Of a DNA stretch of 64,000 bases, positions 11,486-21,941 are shown piece by piece. How positions within the stretch are numbered: position 1 is the stretch's first letter; each line of letters opens with the position of its first letter. Both the position numbers and the translations under genes were made by a program. The notes below the pieces were generated by a model, which saw only the letters and a list, made by a program, of their open reading frames with translations, was not told the DNA's origin and ran no database searches. This stretch comes from Leptobrachium leishanense (Eukaryota > Chordata > Amphibia > Anura > Megophryidae), in contig CM019063.1 of the NCBI GenBank assembly GCA_009667805.1, positions 86,207,877-86,271,876 on the forward strand. The letters are read 5' to 3'.

Positions 11486-11906
11486 CCCGGCTGGCCGCAT
11501 CTGATGGATAGCCGCCGGGACCCCTCATTTCCGCGGGCCTGGCGGCAGCCTCCGCTTCCCTGGTGGTCCCTGTGGTTCGTGGGGTGCTGCACTGCGATCT
11601 GTGCATGGCGCACAGACCGCACAGCACATCCCTCGCTGACACGAGCGGCCGGCGATCGCTGATGACCTGTCACCTGACCGCCGGCGCTTACTGACTGTGT
11701 CAGAGCGCCGGCGGTCAGGTGACAGGTCATCAGAGATCGCCGGCCGCTCGGGTCAGCGTGGGATTTGCTGTGCAGTCTGTGCGCCATGCACAGATCGCAG
11801 TGCAGCACTCCACGAACCACAGGGACCACCAGGGAAGCGGAGGCTGCCGCGAGGTCCGCGGAGTTGAGGGGTCCCGGCGGCTATCCATCGGATTCGGCCA
11901 GCCGGG
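11486..11906. repeat. 420-bp GC-rich inverted repeat
   Basis: Two arms of about 205 bp (11,486-11,690 and 11,702-11,906) mirror each other around 11,696. The outer CCCGGCTGGCC pairs with GGCCAGCCGGG, and the inner CGCCGGCGCT with AGCGCCGGCG. The arms also pair CCTGTCACCTGACCGCC with its complement. Mismatches are scattered. It sits inside the hAT next to the tandem array. Confidence 0.85.
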
Positions 11907-12518
11907 ACCCAGAATGTGTCCCGGGCCGGCATTAGGGTGTGCCTAGGCACACCCGGCACACCCCGTGCGCACGCCTATGTTCTGGTTCCTGATTCTTGGC
12001 TTGTCTGACTATTCTCCTGGCTCATGATCCCTGGCATATGGCTGAAACACTACCCTGGCTCTTGATTCCTGGCATACGGCTAACACACTACCCTGGCTCT
12101 TGATCCCTGGCATACGGCTGACACACTACCCTGGTGTTTAGACCCTCTTGCATTCCACTGACCATTCTCTTGTTAACCCCTTTTGTTATTCCTGTGCCCT
12201 GTAATACTTTTGTATTGCCAGAATCTTATTTAACCCTTTCCTTTCCTTTTCTCCTGTCTCTGTGTTAATTCTTGTTAGATTTCCTTTCTTAGACAGAAGG
12301 CCATACAAGGACCTTACCATAGAGTTAGGGATCCCTTTAGAGTTCTGTGTTGTCCTGCCATTCCTGTTACAGTCCTGTTATATATCTTGTCTTGTATCCG
12401 TATTATATCTGTGTGCTGTGGTCTGTCTATGCAGCCAGCAGCTAACCTGTCTCAAGGGCTTAACACCCTGTATAAAGGGCCCACCTTGGCTCACGTCGAG
12501 TGCCCCCATGATACCTAT

Positions 12519-13096
12519 CAGTGAAAAGTATCCAAGTATCAGTAGGATGTTTAGTTTCTAAGACGAAAAAAATATCTTCCAGTTGATTTGGATAGGCACG
12601 GCTTCATGCTCCTGTCCCTTCATTTGTTCTCTTGTGTCTCAATGTTGAAGAAAATATTTATAACGGTACACATAAAACTTTAAATACTGTACTTCAAATG
12701 CCAAATATTTCACTGAAGCCCTTGAAACCTTGTGTGTAGAAATAGTTTTAAAAATGTAGCCTCAATGGGACTGTTAAGAATAAATATATATTAAAAAAAT
12801 ACCTGACTTTGCCTTCACAGCATTTATACACAGGAAAAGTATAATCCAGCTGTGCCAAGTCCAGCTAAATGTAACCACACAAGATGAATTAGCGGAGAAC
12901 AACAGACTGTGACAGACATTCGGCCAAAATTTGCTTACTGATTTATATAGCTTCTATGCCAACTAGAAAGTCTTAATATAAATTATTCATTCCTATGTTG
13001 ACGAATAAAACTGTAGTTATGTACAGAGGAAACGTGGCAACAAATGATAGCGTTGTGCTCCAAAGACTGTTGAAAGTAGATCCCATCTAACTCTAA
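12519..13096. other. Intergenic AT-rich stretch
   Basis: No gene or repeat boundary recognised. Confidence 0.5.
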
Positions 13097-13974
13097 CTGG
13101 GTTATTCAAAGAGAATCGAAAAGCCACCACACGTTCGGTGACTTTTCGTTCTCTTCAATTCGGTGTGCTTTGGCGATCCCATTTCGGCTACCCTGCGGTG
13201 TATTCAGCAAGCACCACAGGGCCGTCGCAGTGCAGGGAAAAGCTGCCGCAAACCCGACGAACACTCACCGCAAAACACGGCGAATGCACACCGAAACCCG
13301 CAAAAACATCTGGATTAACCCCGCCAAACACGCCAGAGAAACCCGAGCAGCCGCCGATCACAGCACAGAGCAGCCGCATGGAGTGAAAAAAAAAAACAGT
13401 ATGCATGAATGTTTAAAAAGTGAAACACTGTTTGCAAAGAAACTACTGAACAAAAAATGTCTGAAATTTACACATAAGAGCCAGTGAATGATAATAAAAA
13501 GGGCTGTTACAGAAAAAACAATTTAAAAAAAAAAACGGAAAAAAACATTTTCGCAAATCCCAAAAAATGCCTAAAATATCCTAAGAAATCTAAAAATAAA
13601 GAGACTTTTTACTGCAGAATAAAATAATGAATGGTTTATTAGATATTGAATTAAAAGGGGAATATTTTTAACATTGAAGCCTATGGGATTCTCCTGAATA
13701 AACCTATCAAATGAAACCACCGAACAGCAGTGCAATTCGGCAACTTTTCACTGCTGGTTTTTGTTCTCTGAATAGATGAAGCAGTGCTTCTCTATGGGGA
13801 ATTCACTGCCCTTGAACAGGCAACGAACAGGCACCATATGTGCAGGCAATTCGCCAACATTTGGCGAACTGCCTGCTCTCTGAATAGCCGAATGGCCAGG
13901 AAAGGTAACCGTACGCTAAATTTCACTGTTCGGTTACCTTTCGCCAGCAATTCGGAGCTCTTTGAATAACCCTG
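13097..13974. mobile_element. Family X element, full-length copy (878 bp)
   Basis: Left end (C)TGGGTTATTCAAAGAG, right end CTCTTTGAATAACCCTG. Subterminal palindromes follow each end: a 'GAAAAGCCACC...GGTGACTTTTC' hairpin on the left and a GGTAACCG...CGGTTACC hairpin on the right. The interior holds AT-rich filler and 'TTCGCCAACATTTGGCGAA', another palindrome. No coding capacity is seen. Flanks AAC and TAA do not give a clear TSD. Confidence 0.75.
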
Positions 13975-14049
13975 TAAGTCTTCCTTTACTTTAATGATTT
14001 CAAACTTTCGATCTTTGCGGAAGTGCAAAAGCTGTTTTTAAGGATAGAT

Positions 14050-14940
14050 TTTTATTATTTATCCCCTTCACTGCTGAGCCATTTCACCCTGTGTGCTGAG
14101 CTCATTTTTTACCGGTTTGTGCTCATCATGTTTAAACGCAATTTGAAGTCATGTTTTATTGTAGGATCCAGACAAATTATATATCCTTTATTTCGGCAGA
14201 TTCATAATATATCACTGTTATATGTATACATCATGTCCAGCCAGAATGCTATAATAAAATTTTTATTTGTTTAATAATTGTTATTTATTTATTTGTATTT
14301 AACATGGTTATGTTTGGTATCATTGGAAAGGCAATCATGCTCTGGCATTTTCAATGGCACCAATCATGACCGTCTAGTTGCCACCGAACAGAAGATACAA
14401 AGGACCCCCTGGGAAATCCCTGGGCAACTAGGGGTTAATTCCCTTACTGACATCATTGCGCCCATGCACTATGACATCAGTGGGTGGGAGAGGCCCCGGA
14501 TGCATGGCTGACATCCAATATGTCAGCCACCAACAGGGGAAGTCCACGAACTGGACCCGATTGGTGCCGGATCATGGTACTTTCATGTAAAGGATAAAGA
14601 GAGGCATTGCTGGAAAGGTCAGACTATGACCTTTCCAGCAATGCCTCTTTTAATTTTGTAACATTAATCAATTGGGAGGGAGAAGGGTCCAAAGGACCCC
14701 CCCTTCAGGCACTCTCCAGTCTGTGCCAGGGGGGGTGCCTGAAACTGACATCTTCAAGCGCAATGACATCATTGCCCTGGGATGGGACATATGGGAAGGT
14801 CTGACTTCAAGGAAGTCACACCACCCTGGGACTTGGTCCTGAGCATATGGGGTCTCCCCTTTTGCTGAGGAGACCCCATGATGTGTGCTGGATGTACTCC
14901 GCACACATTGTGCGATCCCCAGGATGTCCCCCACATGTCA
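14050..14940. mobile_element. TTAA-type element relative, fragment
   Basis: CCCCTTCACTGCTGAGCC at 14,062 and a long stretch through 'GTTTGGTATCATTGGAAAGGC', 'ACATCAGTGGGTGGGAG' and GGCTGACATCCAA...TGTCAGCC parallel the element at 44.5-45.0 kb. A perfect-looking hairpin (AAAGAGGCATTGCTGGAAAGG / CCTTTCCAGCAATGCCTCTTT) lies at 14,599-14,653. The left flank is TTAT instead of TTAA and no right terminus was found, so limits are approximate. Confidence 0.5.
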
Positions 14941-15453
14941 CCCATAGCTAAATGTTAAACATGAGTATTAAGATGTAAAGATTGTGTTTAACGTTTCAAT
15001 CAATAATACACTCCCAATTTGTGCCATTGCTCTATTACGCACACACACACACCGCTAATTCCCGTGGCATACCTGAGGATCATTTGCAGCACAACAGCAA
15101 TTGAAAATCACTCCTCTACACAACCAATGGTCTCACCTTCTATCACCTCACAAACCTAACAACAGGGGTACACAGTTGTATATAGAGGGTTATGCACAAA
15201 TGATGTTTTTTGCTGGCGTTGCAAATACCGTCTAAAATGACTACTATTGCAATGCTGAGAAACAATGACATTTCTCACTATAATCCAAATGGCAAAATGA
15301 GAAAGTTTAATGCAAAGCTTCTCCTTTAGCCATTTGGATTTTAGTTATTATGAGAATTGCAGACTTTTTTCAGCACATCGATACAGGCGATTTCTACCGG
15401 TATGTGCAACCCTGGCAAATACCAGTGCATAGTGGTTGACCCCGTAATATATA
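14941..15453. other. Intergenic stretch with a short (AC)n run
   Basis: An (AC)6-7 run sits near 15,040. A loose inverted repeat of CCAAATGGC / GCCATTTGG brackets 15,285-15,340. No gene is seen. Confidence 0.4.
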
Positions 15454-16327
15454 CAGGGTTATTCAAAGAGATTCGAAAAGTCACCGCACGTTCGGTGTCT
15501 TTTCGTTCTCTTCAATTCAGTTCCATTTCGGTGACCCTGCGGTGTATTCAGCAAACACCACAGGGTCCCCGAATTGCAGGGAAAGGCTGCCGCAAACCTG
15601 ACGAAAACTAACCGCAAAACCCACCGAATGCACGCAGAAAACCCGCAAAAACATCTGCATTAACCTGCCAAAAACCAAGCCCGAGCAGGAGCCGAACACA
15701 GCTGAAGCAGCCGAAGCAGCTGATACCGCAGACGAGGGAGGTGAATAAATTAGCAAAATAGTTTGTGTGAATCTGTGAAAATGAAACGCTGTTTGCAAAG
15801 AAACTACCGAGAGAAAATGTCTGAAATTTGCATTTGAGGTCCAGGGAATGATAATAAAGAGGGCTGTTACAGAAAAAAGAAGTAAACTTAAAAAACAAAA
15901 TAAATAAATAAAAAAATCGGACTTTTAAAAAAAAAAAAGAAAATTCAGAAAAAGAGACTCTTTACTGCAGAATTTTATAATGAATGGTTTATTAGATATT
16001 GAATTAAAACGGGAATATTTTTAACATTGAAGTCTATGGGATTCTCCTAAATGAACTTGCCGAATGAAACCACCGAATGGCAGGGCATTAGGGGAACCTT
16101 TCACTGCTGGTTTGTGTTCTCTGAATAGCCGAAGCAGTGCTTTTTCATGGGGATTTCTCTGCCCTCGAACAGGCACCGAACAGGCACCGTATGTTCAGGC
16201 AATTCGCTAGGATTTGGCGAATTGCCTGCTCTCTGGATAGCCGAATGGCCAGGAAAGGTAACCGAACACTGATTTTCAGCGTTCGGTTACCTTTCTCAAG
16301 CAATTCGGATCTCTTTGGATAACCCTG
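15454..16327. mobile_element. Family X element, full-length copy (874 bp)
   Basis: Left end CAGGGTTATTCAAAGAGATT, right end CTCTTTGGATAACCCTG. ATA flanks both sides (15,451-15,453 and 16,328-16,330), which could be a short TSD or part of a TA-type duplication. Each end carries a hairpin (GAAAAGTCACCG...; GGTAACCGAAC/GTTCGGTTACC). It is the reference copy for the half elements at 10,263 and 21,444. Confidence 0.78.
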
Positions 16328-17147
16328 ATAGTGTGCCGTTAGAATGTTCTCTAACATTAGATAAATTCAGTATTTCTTTATCACTGTTTTTAAAATAAAT
16401 ACTTCTCTTCAATGAGTTAAAAGCTTAATAAAGCCGTTAATTCATAAATTAAAAAAGTTAAAGGGTTTGCTGGATTGAGCAGAAGCCTGAGGTTTATTTA
16501 TTTATTTATAAAGTATTTTACCAGGAAGGATACATTGAGATTTCTCTTGTTTTCAAGTATGTCCTGGGTTTGACTTTTTGCAAGCTGGAATGTTCATGTG
16601 TATGCATTGTAATTATTATTCTGCACAAGGGGAATTTAGTGATGTTCAGTACTGTAAGCTTAAATGTTGCAAGGATGGGAAAGCACCACCAGAAAAATGA
16701 CTTCTCTTCATTACCATAGCAAAATAAAGTGTGAGCGAAGAAAATCTGCAGTCCCTGGGATGCGGATAACAACTTAAATGCTGATTTAAGTGCTAGAACG
16801 TAGTTGGAGGAAAATTTGTAATTGGTGGTGAGGTTCCACTAAACACTGGTGTTTGTCAGCGTTGCCAATACCATTGATAACGACTGGGGTGGCAGTGCCG
16901 CCAAACAATTCTGAAAACTAAAATCCAAACAGCAACAGGGGAGGCTTCACAGTAAAGCTCCTCATTTTGCTGTTTGGTTTTCTAGTTTTGAAAAGTATCA
17001 ACGTATATTGTCATAGCAACACTAGCGATTCGACAGTATTGTATTTGTAACGGTGGCAAAGACTGGCACTTACTGGATAACGTCTCAAGGGTTCTGGGAA
17101 GAAGTGATAAATTTAAGTAAGGGAGTTTGCTGCAACTAGCTCACTTG
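16328..17147. other. Intergenic stretch with a LINE-tail scrap
   Basis: 16,493-16,572 is a minus-strand copy of the CCAGGAAGGATACATTGAG tail. Around 16,850-17,080 the sequence resembles that near 15,190-15,330 in wording only ('GCGTTGC', 'CAATACC'), too weak to call. No gene. Confidence 0.4.
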
Positions 17148-18005
17148 AATTATTATTATTATTATTAATTATTTCTTAAGAGCCAACACATTCCGCAGCG
17201 CTGTACAAAAGATGCAATGGGTAAAGACAGGACAAGTCTACGATACATACAGGAGACAGGTCAGTATTCCTGCCAGCAGATACAGGAGGACATGAGGGCC
17301 CGATTCCCGTGGGAACTCACAATCTCGAGGGGTGAGGGGCTTAGAAACAGGAGGCGGGGACTTCAGTGATGAGTTAATGCAGGGAGAGGTGAGGACCATT
17401 TTTGGGTTGGTCAGATATCTTGTTGCGGAGTCAGGTGGTAGGCTTCCCTAAAGAGAAGGGTCTTTAGGAAGCGTTTAAATGAAGCCAGGTTTGGGGACAT
17501 TCTGATATTGCGAGGAAGCGCGTTCCATAGGGTCGGCACCACACGAGAAAAGTCCTGCAATCTGGCATGTGAAGAGGTAATGATGGAGGATGCCAGGAGC
17601 AGGTCATTGTTGGATCTTAGTGGCTGGGGTGTATTTGGTGATTAGTGAGGACAGATAGTGAGGAGCGGCGTTAGTGAGTATTTTGTAGGTCAGGGTGAGT
17701 AGCTTGAAGTTGATTCTGCTGTGAATGGGGAGCCAGTGTAGGGATTCACAGAGGAGCGGCAGAGACAGAGCGACGGGTGAGATGGATAAGCCGGGCTGAT
17801 GTGTTTAGGAAGGACTGCAGGGGGGAGAGGCAGGAGATAGGAAGGCCAGTCAGAAGGATGTTGCAGTAGTCCAGATGGGAGATTACAAGCGAGGCGGATA
17901 AGTTGCTTGGGTGGTGTTGGTAGTCAGAAATGGACGAATTTGGAAATATTGTAGAGGTGATTGTGGCAAGATGAGGAGAGTGATTGGATGAAGGGGCTGA
18001 AGGAA
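17148..18005 (-). pseudogene. L2-like LINE 3' end with RT C-terminus remains
   Basis: On the minus strand the region opens with the LDYCN-type block followed by LLTGLPISCLSPLQSFLN and SARLIH, the conserved end of L2/CR1-group reverse transcriptases. Stop codons and frameshifts interrupt it. It then runs into the same 3' end as at 1448 (CAGCGCTGCGGAATGTGTTGG) with an (AAT)n tail at 17,148-17,172. 5'-truncated and decayed. Confidence 0.72.
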
Positions 18006-18889
18006 AGAATTGTTATTCTTTCATTACGTTATCTGTCTATGATTTCTTTCATCATGTTATCTATCTGATTTTGCAAAGTACATTTAAGTAATCACTGCTT
18101 GAAAATGAACAATAGAAGATGTCTTTCCCAGCTGTTTTGCACCTCATTTGTCACTCACTGCTTAGTAAATTTCTCCCTCTGGATTTTCCATGCTGAAACA
18201 TTTCCTAAAGTGTGATAGCACTTAGGAGCTTCCTTACAGATGCAATAAAGACTTGCAGCTCATGTGATTCCTGACCACATAATACAATGTGCTTTGTTTT
18301 GCAAATTAACGATGACCTTAGTGCCAGATAAAGTGCTTTCTCTAGACAGCTAATTTCTGGCTGATGAATTATTAAAAGCAAGTGAGATGAACTGGCTGAT
18401 CCAGTGACCAGATTGAGAAGAAAAATGTTTCTTCCTTTGCCATAAAGTGTTTGACTCGACAAAATGCACACAAAAAACAGTTGTGAATTATCTATATTTA
18501 GCAGGGTGACTTATCTGCTAGTTTTACCACTGATACTTAAAATGGAAATTCCAGGGAAATGATGGATAGAATTAAGAGCATGCACTTTTATCAATATTTG
18601 ACAGAATAGTATTATTGAAGGTTCAGTAACCCATAAATAATCTAGAAACGTGTCAGTCATAGTGATATTATCCAATTAAACAGATTATAAATCATGTTAG
18701 TTGATAATATCAGATTTTAGATTTTTTTTTTTACAATAATTCTGCTACCCTCTAATAAATTACATAAATGTGTAATCGTGGTGAACTAGTTACTGAAGTT
18801 ATTTCCAGTAGATTATTAGTGGCAAACAAATCTCCCCTCATCTTCCTCCTTTATATTAGATGATATACACGGTTTCCCTTTTCGTGATT
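18006..18889. other. Intergenic AT-rich stretch
   Basis: Nothing supported. The frame 18,205-18,471 (minus) shows no domain. Confidence 0.45.
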
Positions 18890-19338
18890 CAGGCTGGGGT
18901 CAGACGAGCGTGATTTCTACGGACTGTACGTCCGTGCACACGGACGTACGTCAGTACGGAAGACGCAGTAGTGGCCACACAGTCCGTTTATCACTGATGT
19001 ATATTTTGACGGATGTAGGAGAGAAAATACAATAAAAAGCAAAACCATTTTGTCCCTGAAAAATGCTGGACGTATAAATGCAGTCCGTCTGACCACGTTC
19101 CATCACTCACACACAAAGCTATGCAGACGTTGCGGACACAGCGCACTTTGTGCGGCCGTTCTAGGGGTTGTACGTTCTTGCCTGCCTTGCGTCCGTGGGC
19201 CGCGGCCGTTGTGCGTCCGCAGTTCAGTGCGGACGTACTTCGTGTAACGGGCTCCGATGGGCTTTCTGTCATGCTATCACGGACGTACTTTTAGGCGCAA
19301 TCACGGACGTTAACACTGCGCTCGTCTGACCCCAGCCT
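18890..19338. mobile_element. MITE with AGGCTGGGGTCAGACGAGCG ends
   Basis: AGGCTGGGGTCAGACGAGCG at 18,891 and its exact complement CGCTCGTCTGACCCCAGCCT at 19,319-19,338 form a perfect 20-bp inverted repeat. The interior is full of ACGTCCGT/ACGGACGTAC words in both orientations, giving further internal palindromes. Neither flank shows an obvious TSD, so the superfamily is open. Confidence 0.82.
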
Positions 19339-19714
19339 TAACATGTAACACCTAGATCAGCTTTCTTCATATACTTCAGTATTGATATTGATCAATGTTT
19401 TTTGTCACTAAGAAGAACGTTGATACATGATTATTCTTGCTTCTAATGAGCCCTGTTTCTGGAATTTCAGATTTGAAGTGACCACTGAAACTTGGAGAAT
19501 ATTCATAAACCATGTGTCAAACAGTGAAACGCTACCTACTACTATTTTCCTATGTTTCCTTATGGTTGTCTCAAACAAAGATATTGCATTACATTCTTGT
19601 GGATTGAATGCTTAAAAGCATTATGAATATTCCTAATATACATGCCCGATGTATGACTATCTATTACATAGGTTATGGAAACAGAAAAAACAAGTAGGAA
19701 GTCCTGCTCAGTTT
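19339..19714. other. Intergenic stretch
   Basis: No feature recognised. Confidence 0.5.
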
Positions 19715-19719
19715 CCAGG

Positions 19720-20343
19720 TGACAGGAATGGGAATGATACCTCAGACAAAAACTAAACTAACAGGACTAAGCTATACAATGATCATTGAAATGGTCAGGA
19801 AAACCAAAACTATCCTATGACTGAGCTAGGGAGAAACTGTAAATGTGCCAGAGGACAGGGATACAGAGGTACATAGAATGAGAGAACTAGGCCAAGGTCA
19901 GGATTCTAGAAAACATCAGAATCAATAAACAGATCCGGGTCAGCAACAGAAAACAGCAAGGAGTATAGTGAAAGCACTACTGGGCCTACACAGCAAGAAT
20001 CACAGCAGGGCACTGGGGTAAAGGCACCTAGCATATTTAAAGGAAAGGAGTCTGACATCATCATTGTGAGACGCAGAAGTCTGAGGCGTCACTCAGAATG
20101 ATGCAGGGAGGAGTTAGCGTAAATCACAGAGGGGAAGTAGTGTCAAAACGGCGGTCAGTTGAAGGAAGAATGGCGTACAGTACCTGACCTACGTCAAACT
20201 GGCTGTAAGCTAAGGGGACACTGATGTAAATCAACCAATCGGTGCTGCTCTAATGATGCAAGATAATGCAGGAGCCAAGATGGCGCCAGAGCCCAGCCAC
20301 AGGAAGTGAGAGACCAGCAGCAGTGTGGTCAGTAGCCCTGACA
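19720..20343 (-). mobile_element. Solo LTR-type element, TSD CCAGG
   Basis: TGACAGGAATGG...GCCCTGACA (624 bp) lies between perfect 5-bp repeats CCAGG (19,715-19,719 and 20,344-20,348). Read on the minus strand it begins TGTCAGGGCTACTG and ends CATTCCTGTCA. It has no coding region. The minus orientation is inferred from the GC-rich 'promoter' part (20.1-20.3 kb) lying at that end, as in the other LTRs here. Confidence 0.72.
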
Positions 20344-20348
20344 CCAGG

Positions 20349-21247
20349 GTGCTCTAATGAAACCACATGTATTGACACAGAGAGCAAATAGATAAACTTT
20401 CAGAGGAAACCTCTTTCTCGATGCAGAGTGCTCAGTGTACAAATAAAAGGATAACTCATTAGAATATTTACAAAAATGCTCCTACCCGTCCGACCATAAA
20501 CCTACACTAACCCTTGCTCTTCCATTATCCCTGTGCTCCAGTGGAGTAACCTTGCTAACATCAACAACCTGGGCCTGTCTCCAAAGGCCAGTTAGCATGC
20601 AGAAAAATACCAATACCTCAATGGCATACTGTACATAAGCCATAGGAAAAACCACATTTAGATCAGGCTTCGATAGAAGTAGTTGAGGTAGAGAATCAGC
20701 CCTAACCACTGCATTCCATATGGTAGGGGGATCTTTTATTGACAAATCTTGAAGGTACTTAGTTTTGCTGCTCTCAGATAACAATTCCACTAAACTTTTG
20801 TGATGAAGAGATCAGAGGACGGAACTTTATATTCCATCTCAACAAAACAAGCTTATAGAAATATCACCAACCCCCACAATTTAGAATATGAGGCTTTTAA
20901 TAGGCTTCTAATAAGCACTTCCTGACCTTTCTAGATAATACTCCAAAGCGCCACACAACACGCCGTATCCAGCCAAACTCCAATGCTACACCAGCAGATA
21001 GTGGTTTCCCCCACACCATAGATTAAAGACAAAATGGGTACATATCTGGTGAGTGCAAAATGAATGCTCTGGAGTCCGGACGTCTCATGCAGGTCCGCAA
21101 CACATCATATGATTATATAAAAAAGAAGCAAATACAGAAAATCATAGTGCAATTTGCAAGATATATGTTAGGGGATGATCAAATAATTGTTCCACTCACA
21201 AGTATAGAGCCTTGGCACTGGCTCAGAGTGGAATTTTGCCTCTGGGT
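20349..21247. other. Intergenic stretch
   Basis: No terminal repeat or coding signal found. The minus-strand frame 20,482-20,790 has no family features. Confidence 0.45.
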
Positions 21248-21443
21248 AATTTTCTTCCTCCTTGTTAACAGGTGACCCCCACCTTTAGTATGGAAACTTT
21301 CTTCAAACGCCGTGCATTTGTGGAAACATAGGAGGGTAGACACTTTTTTGTCTACACTCCTATGTTTCTACAAATGCACGGCGTTTGAAGAAAGTTTCCA
21401 TACTAAAGGTGGGGGTCACCTGTTAACAAGGAGGAAGAAAATT
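21248..21443. repeat. 196-bp near-perfect hairpin
   Basis: Arms of about 94 bp (21,248-21,341 and 21,350-21,443) pair around 21,345. The outer AATTTTCTTCCTCCTTGTTAA pairs with TTAACAAGGAGGAAGAAAATT, the inner GGGTAGAC / GTCTACAC-type ends close an 8-base loop. Very few mismatches are visible. It butts directly onto a half copy of family X. It could be a palindromic MITE, but no TSD was seen. Confidence 0.88.
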
Positions 21444-21941
21444 CCTTCGATTTTTTTTAAATTTTTTTTTAAGTTTACTTCTTTTTTCTGTAACAGCCCT
21501 CTTTATTATCATTCCCTGGACCTCCTGTGTAAATTTCTGAAATTTTCGCTCAGTAGTTTCTTTGCAAACAGCGTTTCATTTTCACAGATTCATACAAACT
21601 GTTTTGCTAATTTATTCACTGCCTCCTCTGCGTCTCAGGTGCTTCGGCTCTGTGTGATTTGGCTCCTGTTCGGCTGCTTCGCTGCGTGTGATCGGCTCCT
21701 GCTCGGGTTTTTCGAAGGTTAATCCAGATGTTTTTGCTTGTTTTCGGCGTGCATTCGGTGGGTTTTGCGGTTAGTTTTCGTCAGGTTTGCGGTGACTTTT
21801 CCCTGAAATTCGGGGACCCTGTGGTGCTTGCTGAATACACCGCAGGGTCACCAAAATGGGATCAGCAAAAGGAACCGAATTGAAGAGAACGGAAAGTCAC
21901 CGAACGTGCGGTGACTTTTCGAATCTCTTTGAATAACCCTA
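21444..21941 (-). mobile_element. Half copy of family X
   Basis: Reverse complement of the left half of the 15,454 copy. It ends at 21,941 with AATCTCTTTGAATAACCCT and keeps the GGTGACTTTTC hairpin arm and the TGTGGTGCTTGCTGAATAC block. The other half is missing and the hairpin takes its place. Confidence 0.75.

Larger units (their letters stand above)
10167..11979. mobile_element. Non-autonomous hAT element with minisatellite and palindrome
   Basis: Ends CATAGGCGTGCGC and GCGCACGCCTATG are perfect 13-bp inverted repeats, and the flanks TTCTGGTT (10,159-10,166 and 11,980-11,987) are a perfect 8-bp TSD, diagnostic of hAT transposition. There is no transposase. Inside, in order: a short ACAT/AC run, half of a family X element (from 10,263), a tandem array (10,590-11,320) and a GC-rich palindrome (11,486-11,906). 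It is inserted in a solo LTR. Confidence 0.88.
9841..12513 (+). mobile_element. Solo LTR-type element split by a hAT insertion
   Basis: With the hAT (10,167-11,979) and its duplicated 8 bp removed, 852 bp remain that align along their length with the LTR at 25,743-29,938: shared CTGGTGGTG, 'GATCCAGGC', GCTCTTCC, and near the end CAGCCAGCAGCTAACCTG and CTCAAGGGCTTAAC. The start TGCCAGG and end ATGATA are decayed TG...CA ends. The flanks CCCAT (9836-9840) and CCTAT (12,514-12,518) are a 4/5-matching TSD. No coding region is present. Confidence 0.6.

Noticed and set aside
10591..11500. Open frames of 200-280 codons on both strands (repeated 13-residue peptide)
   Set aside because: They follow exactly from a 39-bp tandem unit with no stop in several frames. 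No signal for translation and all frames are equally open.
11486..11906. GC-rich palindrome as an rRNA or tRNA gene
   Set aside because: No rRNA or tRNA motifs. It is a perfect-plan inverted repeat within a hAT.
18890..19338. Assigning the AGGCTGGGGTCAGACGAGCG MITE to hAT or PIF
   Set aside because: Neither an 8-bp nor a 3-bp duplication could be found at the flanks.
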